Numbered from the stretch's first letter, positions 31,863-41,531 are shown. The stretch is DNA of 64,000 bases from Aeromonas jandaei (GCF_037890695.1 NZ_CP149571.1:1580001-1644000), one strand, 5' to 3'. Program-made: numbers and translations. The notes: generated by a model not told the origin, from the letters alone.

Positions 31863-32866
31863 TGAGCCATCCCCCCATCAAAAAGAAGATGAGCCAGGGT
31901 AAACCGCTGTTGTTGCCGCTGGTGCTGGTGATCCTGGTGGTCTGGCTCGGCTGGCGCTTCTGGCTCGCCTATCAGCCGGAGCCGGTGCATCTGCAAGGGC
32001 AGATTGAAGCACAGCAGTATTCGGTCTCCTCCAAGGTGCCGGGGCGCATCGACGAAGTGCTGGTGAAAAAGGGCGATCAGCTGACCAAGGATCAGCTGGT
32101 CTTTACTCTGGCGAGCCCCGAGATTGAAGCCAAGCTGAGCCAGGCCAAGGCTGGCGAAGCGGCTGCGGGCGCGCTGGCGCAAGAGGCGGAGAAAGGAGCC
32201 CGTGCCCAGCAGATCGCTGCGGCCAAGGATCAGTGGCAAAAAGCCAAGGCCGCCGCAGCCCTGCGCGGCAAGACCTATGAGCGGGTTGCCAGCCTGCACC
32301 GCGACGGCGTGATGCCGCTGCAAAAACGCGATGAGGCCTGGACCGCCTGGCAAGCCGCCCGCTACAGCGAAGGGATGGCATGGCAGCAGTACCAGATGGC
32401 TCTTGAGGGGGCGCGGGAAGAGACCAAGATCGCTGCTCGCGAGAAGGCCAAGATGGCGGCCGGTTCGGTGGCCGAGGTTGAGGCCTATCTGGCCGATACC
32501 CGTATCGTCAGCCCCCACACCGGTGAGGTTAGTCAGGTGCTGCTGCACAGCGGCGAGCTGGCGCCGCAGGGCTTCCCGGTGGTGACCCTGCTCGACATGA
32601 GCGATGCCTGGGCCCAGTTCCACGTTCGCGAAGATCTGCTGCCCCGCTTCCCGGTTGGTACCGAGTTCGATGCCCGCATCCCGGGCCTTGGCGATCAGAT
32701 GGTGCGCTTCAAGGTGACCCATGTGGCCGTGATGGGGGATTTTGCTACCTGGCGTGCCACCGATACCCGTCAGGGCTTCGACATGAAGAGCTTCCAGGTG
32801 GAGGCTCGCCCGCTGCAACCGGTTGAGGGGCTGCGGGTTGGCATGAGTGTGCTGGTTGAACTCTGA
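31862..32866 (+). CDS. HlyD/membrane-fusion adaptor protein
   Basis: The 334-residue adaptor starts at the ATG at 31862, with gaggtg upstream; a GTG one codon earlier is possible. An N-terminal anchor (LLLPLVLVILVVWLGWRFWLAY, residues about 17-38) is followed by a lipoyl half (LQGQIEAQQYSVSSKVPGRI), a long Ala/Lys/Glu coiled coil (about 80-210), then the second half (IVSPHTGEVSQVLLHSGELA). It resembles E. coli YhiI/YbhG-type periplasmic adaptors that join ABC-2 permeases to TolC. The stop overlaps the next gene's start by one base (TGATG). Confidence 0.9.
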   Translation: MSHPPIKKKMSQGKPLLLPLVLVILVVWLGWRFWLAYQPEPVHLQGQIEAQQYSVSSKVPGRIDEVLVKKGDQLTKDQLVFTLASPEIEAKLSQAKAGEAAAGALAQEAEKGARAQQIAAAKDQWQKAKAAAALRGKTYERVASLHRDGVMPLQKRDEAWTAWQAARYSEGMAWQQYQMALEGAREETKIAAREKAKMAAGSVAEVEAYLADTRIVSPHTGEVSQVLLHSGELAPQGFPVVTLLDMSDAWAQFHVREDLLPRFPVGTEFDARIPGLGDQMVRFKVTHVAVMGDFATWRATDTRQGFDMKSFQVEARPLQPVEGLRVGMSVLVEL

Positions 32867-34020
32867 TGGGACGTGAATTTCGGCTGCTGTGGCAGGATCC
32901 ATTCAGTCGTGCCCTGATGAGCTGGGTGCCGCTGCTGCTGATGGGGATCCTCTGCTGGATCTTCTCGGCAGGGCTGGCCCGCGACCTCAAGGTGGGGCTG
33001 GTGGATCTCGACCACAGCATGCTCTCGCGCCAGCTCGCCTTCTCGCTGGATGGCTCGGCCGGGCTCAAGGTCGCGCAACAGTTTGACTCCATCGACGCCG
33101 GGGCGCACGCCCTGCGCGGTGGCGACATCTATGCGCTGGTGGTGATCCCCAACCATCTGGAGCGGGATGCCCGTCAGGGCACCCAGCCGCAGGTGACGGT
33201 GTTCAACAACGGCCAGTTCATCCTCATCGCCAAGCTGGTCAACTCTGCGCTGGCGCAGGTGGTCGGCACTCTCAATGGTCAGGTGGGCGTGCTGGAGGCG
33301 ATGGCTGGCGGCAAGGCGCTACCCGGCGCACTCGGGCAGTCGGTGCCCATCAGCAGTCAGGTCACTGCGCTCTATAACCTCAACTCCAGCTACGCCCAGT
33401 TTCTGCTGAGCGCCATTCTGCCCGCGGTATGGCAGATCCTGGTGGTGCTGTTCGGCCTCAATGCGCTGGCCCGTACCGATCGACTGGGGCTGGACTGGAC
33501 CACTCGCGGTGTCTGGTTTGGCCTCTGGCGCACCCTGCTGCCTCACGTGCTGATTGGCTGGGGCTGGGGGATTGTCTGGACGCTGCTGCTGTTCAAGGGC
33601 TTCTCCTACCCCATGCACGGTAGCTGGCTGGTATTGCTGGTGGGGCTGGGGCTTGCCTCGGCCGCCTGCGTCACCATGGGGGCTTTTTTCTACGGCATCA
33701 TCCGGGATCCGGCGCGCGCCCTGTCGCTGGCGGGGGCTTACACTGCGCCCGGTTTCGCCTTTATGGGGGTCACCTTTCCGGTGAGTGCCATGGGGGATTT
33801 TGCCCGCTTCTGGCGCAGCCTGTTGCCGGTCTCTCACTATGTCGAGCTGCAGATTGGCCAGAGCAACTACGGTCTGCCGCTCGCATCCGCCCTGCCGCAA
33901 CTGGGGGCGCTGCTGCTGTTTCTGCTCCCCTTGCTGCTGGTGGTACGCCGTTACAAGCAGCAGGCCGAGCTGGCCCGTCAATCAGCCGCAGTGGCAGTCG
34001 CCGAAAAGGAGCCTGAGTGA
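32866..34020 (+). CDS. ABC-2 type permease, first
   Basis: The 384-residue product has one N-terminal hydrophobic helix (SWVPLLLMGILCWIFSAGLA), a large periplasmic domain (about residues 45-180) and five more helices in the C-terminal half. This is the ABC-2/YhgE-like layout of YhhJ and RbbA permease parts. The tail is charged and Ala-rich. It is coupled to the adaptor before it and to the second permease after it. No nucleotide-binding domain is fused or adjacent. Confidence 0.9.
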   Translation: MGREFRLLWQDPFSRALMSWVPLLLMGILCWIFSAGLARDLKVGLVDLDHSMLSRQLAFSLDGSAGLKVAQQFDSIDAGAHALRGGDIYALVVIPNHLERDARQGTQPQVTVFNNGQFILIAKLVNSALAQVVGTLNGQVGVLEAMAGGKALPGALGQSVPISSQVTALYNLNSSYAQFLLSAILPAVWQILVVLFGLNALARTDRLGLDWTTRGVWFGLWRTLLPHVLIGWGWGIVWTLLLFKGFSYPMHGSWLVLLVGLGLASAACVTMGAFFYGIIRDPARALSLAGAYTAPGFAFMGVTFPVSAMGDFARFWRSLLPVSHYVELQIGQSNYGLPLASALPQLGALLLFLLPLLLVVRRYKQQAELARQSAAVAVAEKEPE

Positions 34021-35216
34021 TGCTGGGATTTGTCGATCTTTTGCGCCTCGAGTTGCGCACCCTGCTGGCGGATCGCGCCATCATGCTCACCCTGTTTGGC
34101 GGGGTGTTCTTCTACTCCTTCCTCTACCCCCAACCCTATCTGCATCAACTGCCGCGGGAAGAGGCGGTAGTGGTGGTCAACGAAGATGGCAGTCAACTCT
34201 CGCGCCAGCTGGAATTTATGGCCGATGCTACGCCACAGGTGAAGCTGGTAGCGCGGGCCAATTCGCTGGATGAAGCGCGGCAGCTGATGATGGCCGGGAA
34301 GGCGAGCGGGATCCTGCATATCCCCAACCACTTCTATCGGGATCTGATGCTGGGCAAGAGCGTCACCCTGAGCTATGCCGGTGATGCCTCCTACTTTCTG
34401 GTCTACGGTACCATTGCCGAGGGGCTGGCGCAGGCCGGTGGCACCCTCGCCGCGCAGGTGAAGGTGGCGCGGCTGTTGAGCCACGGCGAGGCGCTGCCAC
34501 AAGCGGCGATGGGCTGGAATGCGGTGGCCCTCAACGTGGTGCCGGTGTTTAACCCCACCATGGGTTACGTCAACTACGTGGTGCCGGCGGTGTTCGTGCT
34601 GATCCTCCATCAGGTGTTGCTGATGGGGGCGGGGATCCTGGGGGCGACCCAGAACCAGCGCAGCTGTCGCGGCGAGCAGGGTTACTGGCAAAGCGCGCCG
34701 GTGTTGCCGCTGTTGCTGGCCAGAACTCTGGTGCTGGCGGTGTTGTTCCTGCTGCCGGTGAGCTACTTCCTCGGCTTCTGCTTCGATCACTACAATATCG
34801 CTCGTCATGCAGATCCGGTGCAGCTTTGGCTGTTTGCCCTGCCGTTCCTGCTGGCGACCTGCTGGTTTGGCGTGGTGCTCGGCGCGATATTTACCCGGCG
34901 GGATCTGCCAACCCAGGTGGTGCTGATCTCCTCCCTGCCGCTGGTCTTTCTGGCGGGCTTTATCTGGCCGCTCGAGCTGATCCCGGCCCCACTCAACTGG
35001 CTGGCTCAGTGGGTGCCCACTATCCCCGCTATCGAGGGTTTTCTGCGCCTTAACCAGATGGGGGCTGACTTCGCCCAGGTTGCCCGTTACTGGTGGCAGT
35101 TGTGGGGACTGGCGCTGCTCTACGGCGTGCTGGCCTGCCTGCTGCTGCGTTGGCGGCAGCAGTCACTGCCGGTGGCCAGTCAGCCGGTCGTACAGAGTGA
35201 GACGACCGCCGGTTAA
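34020..35216 (+). CDS. ABC-2 type permease, second
   Basis: The 398-residue product has the same plan as its neighbour: an N-terminal helix (MLTLFGGVFFYSFLYPQPYL), a periplasmic domain with VVVVNEDGSQLSRQL, and a cluster of C-terminal helices including VVLISSLPLVFLAGFIWPLELIP, a motif common to ABC-2 exporters. The ATG at 34020 overlaps the previous stop (TGATG); a GTG at 34017 is also possible. It ends the operon before a strong terminator. The missing ATPase must be encoded elsewhere or not needed. Confidence 0.9.
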   Translation: MLGFVDLLRLELRTLLADRAIMLTLFGGVFFYSFLYPQPYLHQLPREEAVVVVNEDGSQLSRQLEFMADATPQVKLVARANSLDEARQLMMAGKASGILHIPNHFYRDLMLGKSVTLSYAGDASYFLVYGTIAEGLAQAGGTLAAQVKVARLLSHGEALPQAAMGWNAVALNVVPVFNPTMGYVNYVVPAVFVLILHQVLLMGAGILGATQNQRSCRGEQGYWQSAPVLPLLLARTLVLAVLFLLPVSYFLGFCFDHYNIARHADPVQLWLFALPFLLATCWFGVVLGAIFTRRDLPTQVVLISSLPLVFLAGFIWPLELIPAPLNWLAQWVPTIPAIEGFLRLNQMGADFAQVARYWWQLWGLALLYGVLACLLLRWRQQSLPVASQPVVQSETTAG

Positions 35217-35261
35217 GCGGGATAGGGCAAGCGCCCGTGAGATAGCGTGTGCGGTAAAGCG

Positions 35262-35291
35262 AAAACGGTCAGCCCAAGGGCTGACCGTTTT
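35262..35291 (+). terminator. Terminator of the ABC-2 export operon
   Basis: The stem aaaacggtcagccc/gggctgaccgtttt with a short loop is followed by gtta. Confidence 0.85.
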
Positions 35292-35326
35292 GTTATGTGA
35301 TGGATATGAGCAGTTTTACTGCGGCT

Positions 35327-35962
35327 TTAGCCGCGCTGGAGTTCGGGATCGCTGATGGCGTAGATCTGCCCCACCGCCGTCTCATCCGCCAGCAGGCGCA
35401 GCCCTTGGGTGGTCACATCGGTGCGGCGTACCAGTCCATGAACCTCCTTGCCCTGACTCAGTTCGGCACGGCCGGTAGCGTCGCCATCCTGCAGGCCCGC
35501 CGGGCGCAGAATGGTTCACGCGAGGGAGCTGGTCTGTAGCCAGCTCTCCGCCAGACTCTTGAGGCGCACCTCGTGGCCGAAGGCGGCGCGGGCCCGCTGC
35601 GGCAAATATTGCCAGCTGTCGCCGCAGCCGAGAGAGGTGACCAGCAGTAGCCGTTTCAGACCTGCCTGCTCCATTGCATCGATCACATGACGGTTGCCCT
35701 GATAGTCCACTGGAGCTGCCTGACGGAAGCTGCCGAGGGTGGAGACAACCTGGGCATCTTGCCCCGCCCGGGCACACGCCTGCTGCACCGCAGCCGGATC
35801 CAGTGCATCCCCTTCGATGACGTCTACTCCCAGCGCACCCAGCTCCGTGGCCATCTCGGGGCTGCGCACCAGCGCAACCACCCGATGACCCTCAGCGAGA
35901 GCGTGGTGAGTAAAGGCGCGGCCCAGCCCGCGGCTGGCTCCGAAAATCAGTGTGGTTGGCAT
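35327..35962 (-). pseudogene. NAD(P)-binding epimerase-like oxidoreductase with in-frame TGA
   Basis: The N terminus TTLIFGASRGLGRAFTHHAL is a Rossmann GxxGxG motif, and LLLVTSLGCGDSWQYLP follows. The frame meets TGA at 35516-35518 after TSSLA, then continues in the same frame with TILRPGGLQDGDATGRAEL and QIYAISDPELQRG to TAA at 35327-35329. A Trp (TGG) at the stop would give SSLAWTILRPGGL, a classic block of the atypical SDR/NmrA-like family, and a 211-residue protein. A single G-to-A change explains it. Whether this is a real nonsense mutation or an error is not decidable here. Confidence 0.85.
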
Positions 35963-36056
35963 AGCTGAGCTCCCTTGGCAAAAGGGGTTAGCCTAGTGGC
36001 TTGTTCGCTTGCTGTAAATGAGAGTTGTTTCTATTTGTGGGCCAGCAGAGAGGCGA

Positions 36057-36084
36057 GGGTGCGAGCCGCTGGCGGCTCGCACCC
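36057..36084. repeat. Perfect 13-bp hairpin downstream of dnaC
   Basis: Arms gggtgcgagccgc and gcggctcgcaccc are separated by two bases. It lies 13 bases beyond the dnaC stop and has no T-run, so it is either a Rho-assisted terminator or an mRNA-stabilising element. Confidence 0.75.
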
Positions 36085-36096
36085 GCTGAGAGGGGA

Positions 36097-36951
36097 TCAG
36101 CCGTTGTAGTTGCCGATGCTGGGGCGACGGCTGGGGCCGCTCAGGTGGATATCCACCGGATTGAACGCCTTGATCGCCTCATAGCTGAAATCACCGATCG
36201 CCTGATGCAGGGTCTGGGGCGTGTGGTTGGTAATGATGATGACGCTTTTTGACAGGTTGCGGCGACGGCGCAGCAGGTGGCCTAGGAAGCTGGACTGGCT
36301 CTCCGCCATCTTGGCTCGGTTGGCCGATACCTCGTCGATGATCAGCAGATCCACCTCTTCCAATGCGCGGCGGTACTGGTTGCGCTCGTCCTGATCGGGG
36401 ATGACGTTGAAGAAGAGGCGATCGACGATGGAGGCCCACTGCTGGAAGATCACCGATTTCTGGTGACGCTCGATCAGCTCGTGTGCCACCGCCCCCGCCA
36501 GCGTTGACTTGCCGGTGCCGTAATCGCCGTAGATGAGCATGCAGCCGCCACCGCTCTTCTCCCAGTGCTCGAAACCGCTGATAAAGTAACGGGCGGTCTC
36601 GATGGGATATTGCAGCGCCGGATCTGTGGCATCCATCTTGTCGAACACCCAGTCGGGGTTGAGGTCGGCCTGGGCGATTAGCTTCTGGATCCGCTCCTGA
36701 CGGGCCGCCTTCTGCAGCTCGCGCACCTCGGCGTTGGCCTTGGCGTCGTACTCCTTGCGCAGGGTCTCGTAGTCATACTGGCCGCCGCCGGTCTCTTGCT
36801 GCAGGCGACGAATGCGCTCCAGCAGGCCACCTACATGGCGGCTCAATTCCGGGTCGTGAACACGGTGGTCCTGCTTGGCCTTGGCGATCTTCTGGCGCTT
36901 GGCTTCGATCTCTTCCAGCTCCTGGCGCAGGGGATCTTGCGGGTCAGTCAT
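36097..36951 (-). CDS. dnaC: DnaC-like replicative helicase loader
   Basis: The 284-residue ATPase starts at the ATG at 36951, which has aaggag six bases upstream; longer in-frame starts lack one. An N-terminal coiled, charged region (1-100) precedes an AAA+ domain with Walker A YGDYGTGKSTLAGA, Walker B LLIIDEVSAN and the sensor segment KSVIIITNHTPQTL. In E. coli, DnaC loads DnaB at forks with DnaT. The gene follows a DnaT-like gene, the same order as in enterics, which supports the call over a phage or IstB-type ATPase. Confidence 0.85.
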   Translation of the reverse strand: MTDPQDPLRQELEEIEAKRQKIAKAKQDHRVHDPELSRHVGGLLERIRRLQQETGGGQYDYETLRKEYDAKANAEVRELQKAARQERIQKLIAQADLNPDWVFDKMDATDPALQYPIETARYFISGFEHWEKSGGGCMLIYGDYGTGKSTLAGAVAHELIERHQKSVIFQQWASIVDRLFFNVIPDQDERNQYRRALEEVDLLIIDEVSANRAKMAESQSSFLGHLLRRRRNLSKSVIIITNHTPQTLHQAIGDFSYEAIKAFNPVDIHLSGPSRRPSIGNYNG

Positions 36952-37019
36952 GGAATGCTCCTTCTGCTTGATCAGGGATGGGACAGGGGTCTGATTCTGC
37001 CTGCAGCAGGCAGATGGTA

Positions 37020-37709
37020 TCAATCATTATCCGGTGTCTGGGCAGGCATCTGCTGACTCTCTGCCAGCCGCTTTGCCTCTTCAATCATCTGTTGGGCCCG
37101 TTTGCTCGGGCCCGACTCTGCCGGGGCCGGCGTCACCTGCTGATAGCCCTGCACCTCCATCGGCTTGCGACGGGTATAGCGGCGGGTCTTGAGGGTGCGA
37201 ATAAACTTGAGCATCCATTGATGCTGGGAGTCGAATACCTCGGGGCGCCCCAGCCAGTAGGCGATAAATTCTCCCAGATCCTCTTCGCTATAGCTGGCAT
37301 CGATCACCCCGCACAGACGGGCGAGGGCGGGCAGCTCTTCGTCCGGGCGCCATTGCAGATGCATCTGGAAAGGGCGTTCTGGCAGCGGGCTGCGCAATTT
37401 CTGGGTCAGTAGCGGCAACTGGAACGTGCACTGATGGTAGTGCTCACTCTCGGGCTGAGCCTCGACCTGCAGCAAGCCCGCCTCCATCAGTTCATCGAAC
37501 AGTTCGGTGAGCTGGCGGGCGTTGACCTGAAACGAGAAGCCACAGGGATCGCCCGGGTCAACCACCGCCAGTGCGCGACCCAGCTCGGGATAGTTGAGCC
37601 GGGCCAGCTGATTTTCCAGCACCAGTCGGCGCAGCTGCAGTGTATAGAGACTGCGGGCCGGATGGGACAATCTGGGGTGGGCGAGGGCACTGTATTCGGC
37701 TGGAGTCAT
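37020..37709 (-). CDS. dnaT: DnaT-like primosomal protein
   Basis: The 229-residue product ends with a region typical of DnaT C-terminal domains: EDLGEFIAYWLGRPEVFDSQ, then HQWMLKFIRTLKTRR (residues about 155-190). The N-terminal half (LRRLVLENQLARLNYPELGR) is helical and of no clear family. DnaT joins the PriA-dependent primosome at restarted forks. It lies 68 bases upstream of the dnaC-like gene on the same strand. Confidence 0.8.
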   Translation of the reverse strand: MTPAEYSALAHPRLSHPARSLYTLQLRRLVLENQLARLNYPELGRALAVVDPGDPCGFSFQVNARQLTELFDELMEAGLLQVEAQPESEHYHQCTFQLPLLTQKLRSPLPERPFQMHLQWRPDEELPALARLCGVIDASYSEEDLGEFIAYWLGRPEVFDSQHQWMLKFIRTLKTRRYTRRKPMEVQGYQQVTPAPAESGPSKRAQQMIEEAKRLAESQQMPAQTPDND

Positions 37710-37948
37710 GGTCTTCTTTATGCGCTTGTGTGGCGGCCATTATCCCCTATGGCAGGAGCTTGCACAATTCGCATGGAGGTAGCGACATTGTGGGGAGAGG
37801 TTGTGCTGCTATGTGGTTGTTAATAGAGCAATCTGTCGTTCAGAACCTGACCAAGGTCTATTTTTGACACATCGTTTCCGCGGATACCTCACTTTTGAAC
37901 TAGTCTTAATACCTAAATAACCAATTGACTAATAAGAGCTTTATCAAG

Positions 37949-38920
37949 ATGTTAAGAGCCGGGCTACGGATCCTGGTGGTGGAGGACGAAGCCGTTTTTC
38001 GCCACTCGCTAGTGAGTTACCTCGCACGGGACGGGGCAACGGTTTTTCAGGCCGAAGACGGGATTGAGGGTCTGTCGGCCGCAGCTCTCTACCATCCCGA
38101 TGTGGTGCTCTGCGATCTCAACATGCCCAATATGGATGGTCACGAAGTGATCGCCTGCCTCTCTGCTCGCTACCCCGATATCCCGGTTATCGTCATCTCG
38201 GCCCAGAGCACCATGGAGGCAGTGGCTGGTGCCCTGCGCGCCGGTGCGCGCGATTACCTGCTCAAGCCGCTGGAAGATTACGCGCTGGTCGAGCGCAGCA
38301 TAGAGCAGTGCCTCAAGAGCCAGGGGACACGTAGTCAGCAGCTGGAGCTGATGGATCATATGGAGTACTTCAGTGCCCACGATCGGGCCGCCAGCCGTTT
38401 GCTGGCCGGACTGAAACCGCCGGGATTGCAGGAGTGGGGCCCCTGGCAGATTACGTTCAAGGGGTTGGGCCAGCTCTTTATTCCCGACACCTTCAAGGTG
38501 GGGGACAAGTTACTGGTATTGGTGATGGAGTTGCCCATCATGGGGACGGATGCCGCCTTCTGCGGGGCGCTGGTGCGCTCGCTGATGAATGTTCCTTATC
38601 GCCAGTTCCAGCGCAAAGAGAGTCAGCTGTTAAGTCAGCCACACCGGTTGCTCGACTACCTCAATCATCAGTTGATGGAGTCGGGGCTGCGCAGCTCTTT
38701 TGCCATGGCGGCACTGCTGTTTGATCAGGAGGATGGGCTGGTGTTTGCCAATGCGGGGCTCACTTCTCCCCACTGGCTGATGCGCTCGGGTGGCTTGCCC
38801 CTGGGCTTGATGCGCAGCAGCCACTATGCCCTGCATAAACGCAGCTGGCACGAGCCCTTTGACCTGCAGTTTTGCAGCGATAGCGGCAGCGCCCTTCATG
38901 TTCAGGTGCGTTACCACTGA
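37949..38920 (+). CDS. rssB: RssB-type response regulator (anti-sigma-S adaptor)
   Basis: The ATG at 37949 has aagag ten bases upstream. The 323-residue protein has an N-terminal receiver domain (ILVVEDEAVFRHSL, phosphate acceptor in DLNMPNMDG at about Asp56, and Lys in YLLKPLED). A C-terminal half of about 190 residues resembles a degenerate PP2C-like output domain. RssB delivers RpoS to ClpXP in growing cells. galU lies nearby, as in E. coli (rssB-galU), with one transporter gene between them. Confidence 0.85.
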   Translation: MLRAGLRILVVEDEAVFRHSLVSYLARDGATVFQAEDGIEGLSAAALYHPDVVLCDLNMPNMDGHEVIACLSARYPDIPVIVISAQSTMEAVAGALRAGARDYLLKPLEDYALVERSIEQCLKSQGTRSQQLELMDHMEYFSAHDRAASRLLAGLKPPGLQEWGPWQITFKGLGQLFIPDTFKVGDKLLVLVMELPIMGTDAAFCGALVRSLMNVPYRQFQRKESQLLSQPHRLLDYLNHQLMESGLRSSFAMAALLFDQEDGLVFANAGLTSPHWLMRSGGLPLGLMRSSHYALHKRSWHEPFDLQFCSDSGSALHVQVRYH

Positions 38921-38956
38921 CGGCCATGGTGCCACAGTTGAATATCAGTCAGATAA

Positions 38957-38988
38957 AAAGAGAGGGCGCCCATGGGCGCCCTCTCTTA
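38957..38988. terminator. Bidirectional terminator between rssB and peptide transporter
   Basis: The stem agagagggcgcc/ggcgccctctct with a CATG loop has an A-run on the left and T-rich sequence on the right, serving both convergent genes. Confidence 0.88.
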
Positions 38989-39008
38989 TGTCTGCTTGTC
39001 CAACTCGC

Positions 39009-40406
39009 TTATGCGGTAGCGGACTGCAGTTTTTCATCCTGATGGTCAGTGGATTTGGCTGGGCCTTCGGCACCATGCATCCAGTAGACCAGACGGTTGG
39101 CCATGGTCAGCAGGATCACGGCACTGATCACGGCAGCCAGAGCGATACCGCCGAAGATGGCGATGGGGCCGGCTTCACCCACGAAGGAGCCGATAAAGCC
39201 CGCAGCGTAGTTGGCCAGAGCCACGAAGCCGAACCAAGCACCCATCATCAGGGAGGCCAGGCGCAGCGGAGCCAGCTTGGTCACCATGGAGAGACCGATC
39301 GGGGAGAGGCAGAGTTCGCCCAGGGTGTGGAACAGGTACGCGCCAACCAGCCAGAACATGGAGGTCTTGACGGTGTTGTCACCACCCTGCTGCAGCACGG
39401 CACCGACCATGAACAGGAAACCAACGGCCAGGAACAGCAGACCCATGGCGAATTTCACCGGAGAGTTTGGCTCTTTTTTGCCGAGCTTGATCCAGATGGC
39501 CGCAACGACCGGCGCCAGAGTGATGATGAAGAAGGGGTTCAGGGACTGGAACCAGGCTGTCGGCACTTCAAAAGAGCCGATCATGCGGTCGGTGTACTCC
39601 TGAGTATAGAGGTTCATCAGACCACCGGCCTGTTCGAAACCAGCCCAGAAGATGATGGTGAACAGACCCAGCACCAGAATGACCTTGATGCGATCCACTT
39701 CCTGCTTGGTCAGCGGCGCTTTCTGCTCGGTAGTGCGCAGAGCGGCTGCACGCTGAGCGGCAGTCACACGGCCGATGTCGCCGAGGAAACGCTGGGCCAG
39801 AGTCGCCTGGATCACCAGAGAGAGCAGCATACCGATACCGGCACCGACGAAGGCAGCTTGCCAGCCGTAGGCGGTCGCGGCAGCACCACAGATCACACCT
39901 GCCAGCAGGGAGCCCAGGTTGATACCCATGTAGAAGATGGTGAAGGCACCGTCACGACGGTGGTCACCCTCTGCATAGAGGTCGCCAACCATGGTGGAGA
40001 TGTTTGGCTTGAACAGACCGTTACCCACGATCAGCAGAGCCAGCCCGGTATAGAAGACGCTGTTGACCATATCCGGGAACATGGCGTGGGGCAGAGCCAG
40101 AGTGAATTGGCCCGCGGCCATCAGCACGGCGCCGATCAGGATGGCACGGCGTTGACCCAGGAAGGTGTCAGCCAGCCAGCCGCCGATCAGCGGAGTGATG
40201 TAAACCAGACCGGTATAGATACCGTAGAGTTTGAGGGCGTCTGCCTGACTCCAGCCCAGACCGCCATTGGCAGTCAGGTCGGTCAGATAGAGCACCAGTA
40301 CGGCACGCATGCCGTAATAGGAGAATCTCTCCCAGAGTTCGGTACTAAAGAGCAAAAAAAGCCCTTTAGGGTGACCTAAAAAGGTCCCTTTTGACGGGTT
40401 ATTCAT
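39009..40406 (-). CDS. Proton-dependent di/tripeptide transporter (POT family)
   Basis: The start at 40406 (MNNPSKGTFLGHPKGLF) follows aggtgg; the longer frame upstream lacks a site. The 465-residue carrier has about twelve to fourteen helices. The POT signature ELWERFSYYGMRAVLVLYL (ExxERFxYY) is in the first helix, and FYMGINLGSLLAG is the second PTR2 motif. Such carriers import peptides with protons. It is similar to DtpA/DtpB of E. coli; which one cannot be fixed by eye. Confidence 0.93.
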   Translation of the reverse strand: MNNPSKGTFLGHPKGLFLLFSTELWERFSYYGMRAVLVLYLTDLTANGGLGWSQADALKLYGIYTGLVYITPLIGGWLADTFLGQRRAILIGAVLMAAGQFTLALPHAMFPDMVNSVFYTGLALLIVGNGLFKPNISTMVGDLYAEGDHRRDGAFTIFYMGINLGSLLAGVICGAAATAYGWQAAFVGAGIGMLLSLVIQATLAQRFLGDIGRVTAAQRAAALRTTEQKAPLTKQEVDRIKVILVLGLFTIIFWAGFEQAGGLMNLYTQEYTDRMIGSFEVPTAWFQSLNPFFIITLAPVVAAIWIKLGKKEPNSPVKFAMGLLFLAVGFLFMVGAVLQQGGDNTVKTSMFWLVGAYLFHTLGELCLSPIGLSMVTKLAPLRLASLMMGAWFGFVALANYAAGFIGSFVGEAGPIAIFGGIALAAVISAVILLTMANRLVYWMHGAEGPAKSTDHQDEKLQSATA

Positions 40407-40558
40407 TGGAACTTCCACCTGTGTCTTATATTTTTTTGAGTTTTTTATGCAAGGGCGAGAAACACGCCTCAATCCTTATAGAGCATGTGTGAATAAATTA
40501 CAACATTATGATTTGCTGAGGATTTATTTATTATTGATTGATTTTTTGTTGCGCAAAT

Positions 40559-40586
40559 GAAAAAGGAGCATCATTTGATGCTCCTT
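40559..40586 (-). terminator. Terminator of galU
   Basis: The stem aaggagcatca/tgatgctcctt is followed on the minus strand by five T, 34 bases beyond the galU stop. Confidence 0.88.
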
Positions 40587-40619
40587 GAATACCACTATGA
40601 AAAACGGAATTTTCAGCTA

Positions 40620-41531
40620 TTACAACTGCTTGACGAACTGCTTCAGCCAGCCGATGAATTCGCCGTTCAGCTCGCGGTGACGCACGGCATACTCCACATT
40701 CGCTTTCATATAACCGATCTTGCTGCCGCAGTCGTGGCTCTTGCCCTTCATGAAGTAGGCGTTGACCTGCTCCTGCTCCATCAGCATGGCGATGGCATCG
40801 GTCAGCTGGATCTCGTCCCCGGCACCGGCCGGGGTTTTTTCCAGTAGCGGCCAGATATTGGAAGAGAGCACATAACGGCCCACTACCGCCAGATTGGAGG
40901 GGGCTTCATCGCGTGGTGGTTTTTCGACGATCGCCTGCATCGGCAGGGACATCCCTTCGGTCAGCGCTTCACCCTTGATGTCGGCGATGCCATATTTGTC
41001 CACTTCACTCTCGGGCACAGCTTCCACCATGATCTGGCTGATCTGGTCTTCTTCAAACATGTGCACCATTTCGGCCAGGTTGTCTTTTTTCGGGTCGCTG
41101 GCCACTTCATCGATTAGTACATCCGGCAGCAGCACGGCAAACGGGTTGTCACCGATCAGCGGGCGGGCGCAGAGCACTGCGTGGCCCAGACCTTTGGCCT
41201 CACCCTGACGGACGTGCATGATGGTGACGTCTTTCGGGCAGATCTGTTGCACCTCTTCCAGCAGCTGACGCTTGACCCGCTTCTCGAGGGTCGCTTCCAG
41301 TTCGAAGCTTTTGTCGAAGTGGTTTTCGATGGAGTTCTTACTGGAGTGGGTGACCAGAATGATCTCTTTGATACCGGCGGCGATGGCTTCGCGCACTACG
41401 TACTGGATCAGGGGTTTGTCGACCACTGGCAGCATCTCTTTCGGAATGGCCTTGGTGGCGGGAAGCATGCGGGTACCCAGACCGGCTACCGGGAGCACGG
41501 CCTTGCGAACAACGAGAGGTGTCTTTTTCAT
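40620..41531 (-). CDS. galU: UTP-glucose-1-phosphate uridylyltransferase
   Basis: GalU makes UDP-glucose for lipopolysaccharide, capsule and trehalose synthesis. The start at 41531 gives 303 residues, the family norm. The nucleotidyltransferase loop [21 protein letters not shown], the base-binding [20 protein letters not shown] with catalytic LLPDVL, and the lysine motif IVEKPP are present. It lies after the POT transporter on the same strand, separated by its own terminator. Confidence 0.97.
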   Translation of the reverse strand: MKKTPLVVRKAVLPVAGLGTRMLPATKAIPKEMLPVVDKPLIQYVVREAIAAGIKEIILVTHSSKNSIENHFDKSFELEATLEKRVKRQLLEEVQQICPKDVTIMHVRQGEAKGLGHAVLCARPLIGDNPFAVLLPDVLIDEVASDPKKDNLAEMVHMFEEDQISQIMVEAVPESEVDKYGIADIKGEALTEGMSLPMQAIVEKPPRDEAPSNLAVVGRYVLSSNIWPLLEKTPAGAGDEIQLTDAIAMLMEQEQVNAYFMKGKSHDCGSKIGYMKANVEYAVRHRELNGEFIGWLKQFVKQL

